From Archangiaceae bacterium (lineage in GTDB: Bacteria; Myxococcota; Myxococcia; Myxococcales; Myxococcaceae): DNA of 47,326 bases. Position numbers and translations under genes: made by a program. The notes under the pieces were generated by a model. The model worked only from the letters and a program-made list of their open reading frames with translations, ran no database searches and had not been told where the DNA came from. How positions within the stretch are numbered: the first letter of the stretch is position 1; every line of letters starts with the position of its first letter. Where the stretch lies: NCBI GenBank assembly GCA_016879935.1, contig JAACJQ010000268.1, forward strand, positions 1 through 47,326, read 5' to 3'. This document shows, piece by piece, positions 46,235-47,326 of the stretch.

Positions 46235-46277
46235 GAACACGAGTTCAACCACCTGGGCGGTGGTTGGAGTCGTGGTC
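46235..46277 (-). repeat. 43-nt palindromic element, copy D (inverted)
   Basis: Left arm GAACACGAGTTCAACCACC, loop TGGGC, right arm GGTGGTTGGAGTCGTGGTC. Sixteen of 19 positions pair; position 9 is G-G, so on the minus strand it is the same C-C mismatch as in the other copies. It lies in the 237-base divergent space between the DUF6209-like gene and the Lys/Ala-tail gene. Confidence 0.85.
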
Positions 46278-46365
46278 GCGGCGGCGGCCGCCGCAAGGTG
46301 AGCCTCGATCCGTGCGCCGGGCCCGCTAGAGTCCGCCCGGTTTTCGATTCCTGGGAGGGACCACC

Positions 46366-47226
46366 ATGGCAGCGAAGAAGAAGGCAGCAGCGGCGAAGAA
46401 GCCGGCGGCGACGAAGGCGAAGGCTCCGGCGAAGCAGCGCATCGCGGTGAAGTTGCTCACCGAGCTTCCGCCACTGGATGAGCGGCGTCGGCGCGTCTAC
46501 CGCGCGGCGTTCTCGGACGAGGCCTGCGACGCGTGGGGCTCGCGCACGAAGGCCAACGAGGTGGAGGGTGAGGCCGAGCGCTTCGTCGGAACACTGCACT
46601 CGATTCTAAAGAAGACGCCGGTGACGGGGTACAGCACCTACCGCCTCGCGTGGCTCTGTCACCTCGTCGGCGAACTGAACGATGCCGTCGACGCCGATGG
46701 AACCGAATCGGTCGACGCGGCGAGGACCGATCGCGCGGCCGCGGTCTCCATTGCCGACAAGGCGCGCAAGAGGCTGGTGAACGGGCTGATGGCGGTCGCG
46801 CTGGGCAATGAGGCGTTCGCGAATGAGATCACCAACCGCAACGAGTCGAGCAAGTCGGCGCACGCGTTGGAGTCGACGCTGACGGGTCTGCTCGAGTTGG
46901 CAACGCGGGCGCGGCGCTCCGACGACGGCGAGCTGCTGAGCGAGGACGCGGGGCTCACCACCGAGTTCCTGAGTTCCGTTTCGGCCATCATGGAGTCGCT
47001 GCGCGAGACGAACGAGGCGACGTACTCCGAGGTGCGGGGGAAGGACTCAGCGAGAACGAACCGCATCGAGGGCCGCGTGCTCCGCGAAATGGTGTTCGCA
47101 GCCGCGAGCCTTCGCCGCGCTCGCGAAGCTGGCGAGGCCGTTCCGGCCCTGCCTCCGTCAAAGCTGCTCGCCAGGGTGACGGGAGCAGGTTCCGAGCCCG
47201 CCCCTGCGACGAAGACCGAAGGCTGA
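46366..47226 (+). CDS. Protein with histone-like Lys/Ala tail, unknown core
   Basis: A 286-residue protein from ATG 46366 with GGAGG (46354-46358) seven bases upstream. The first 24 residues are nearly all Lys, Ala, Pro and Thr (AAKKKAAAAKKPAATKAKAP), like the tails of histone H1-like and HU-like bacterial proteins. The remaining 260 residues are mainly helical (LPPLDERRRRVYRAAFSDEA, DKARKRLVNGLMAVALGNEA, SAIMESLRETNEATYSEVRG) and match no family I know. A DNA- or RNA-associated role is suggested by the tail only. It is divergent from the DUF6209-like gene. Confidence 0.8.
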   Translation: MAAKKKAAAAKKPAATKAKAPAKQRIAVKLLTELPPLDERRRRVYRAAFSDEACDAWGSRTKANEVEGEAERFVGTLHSILKKTPVTGYSTYRLAWLCHLVGELNDAVDADGTESVDAARTDRAAAVSIADKARKRLVNGLMAVALGNEAFANEITNRNESSKSAHALESTLTGLLELATRARRSDDGELLSEDAGLTTEFLSSVSAIMESLRETNEATYSEVRGKDSARTNRIEGRVLREMVFAAASLRRAREAGEAVPALPPSKLLARVTGAGSEPAPATKTEG

Positions 47227-47275
47227 GTAACCGCCCGGCACCTGCGCGCAGAAGAATCGCGCTCGGGCGCTCCAG

Positions 47276-47306
47276 CTTGCAGGCCTGAGTTCGCGAGACC
47301 TGCAAG
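47276..47306 (+). terminator. Hairpin downstream of the Lys/Ala-tail gene
   Basis: CTTGCAGG (47276-47283) and CCTGCAAG (47299-47306) are perfect complements around a 15-base loop. It lies 50 bases after the stop at 47226. No T-run follows, so it may be a Rho-dependent end or just part of the repeat that starts at 47290. Confidence 0.35.
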
Positions 47307-47326
47307 TTGGCTTCGCGAGACCTGCA
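47290..47326 (+). repeat. 22-bp direct repeat at the window edge
   Basis: TTCGCGAGACCTGCA occurs at 47290-47304 and again at 47312-47326, a 22-base period. The second copy is cut by the window end, so the number of copies is unknown. Confidence 0.7.

Noticed and set aside
47290-47326. CRISPR repeats at the window end
   Set aside because: The 22-base period leaves only 7 bases between copies, too short for spacers.

Overview
The window is high-G+C DNA that looks like a myxobacterial (Myxococcota) chromosome. The evidence is the gene content: a Ser/Thr kinase of the myxobacterial type, a TPR/PEGA-domain exported protein, two lipoproteins with MopE-like CDGxDNDCDG calcium-binding-type motifs, a TIGR02996 repeat-companion protein, a MYXO-CTERM-like CGC...RRRR tail, many lipoproteins with Gly/Ser linkers, and a DUF6209-like exported protein. 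No tRNA, rRNA, CRISPR array, transposase or prophage gene was recognised. About 37 genes are supported. Coding density is high, and several convergent genes end 0-12 bases apart.

Layout. 1-3351: a metallo-beta-lactamase-fold protein cut by the window edge, an NAD-dependent epimerase, and an ADP-ribosylglycohydrolase. 3445-5874: an S37/PS-10-type peptidase lipoprotein. 5879-11351: a three-gene heavy-metal-type RND efflux operon (TolC-type, adaptor, CzcA-type pump). 11434-12345: a lower-G+C gene joining a SEC-C zinc motif to a nuclease-like core. 12623-17454: an exported beta-propeller lipoprotein coupled to a very long vWA protein that appears to be two exported proteins fused in frame. 17455-18529: a tetra-span protein and a c-type cytochrome-like lipoprotein. 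18601-22389: a TIGR02996 protein, a cupin, and an alpha/beta hydrolase broken by a one-base frameshift.

22398-27167: a urease operon in the order ureD-ureAB-ureC-ureF-ureG. Gamma and beta subunits are fused, there is no ureE, and UreG carries a His-rich N-terminus. Upstream lie two lipoproteins, one with a 17-unit Gly/Ser repeat and one with four InlB-like repeats. 30993-33891: divergent nudC and long-chain acyl-CoA ligase, then a small lipoprotein. 34103-37090: an Ig-like exported protein, a DUF3467 protein, a carboxylesterase and a DraRnl-type RNA ligase with a one-base frameshift. 37138-39887: a MopE-like lipoprotein and a PEGA protein in an operon. 40206-47226: a Ser/Thr kinase, a YCII-family protein, a membrane-tethered sigma-like protein, a 91-residue orphan, a DUF6209-like protein and a protein with a histone-like Lys/Ala tail.

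The most unusual signal is not a gene. From 39999 to 46277 four separate intergenic spaces carry copies of one palindromic element. The best copies are exactly 43 nt, with two 19-nt arms and a 5-nt loop. The five clearest copies all share a like-with-like mismatch at arm position 9, which also marks the element's orientation. Two spaces hold decayed tandem arrays of it, one sits alone between convergent genes, and one lies inverted in a divergent promoter space.
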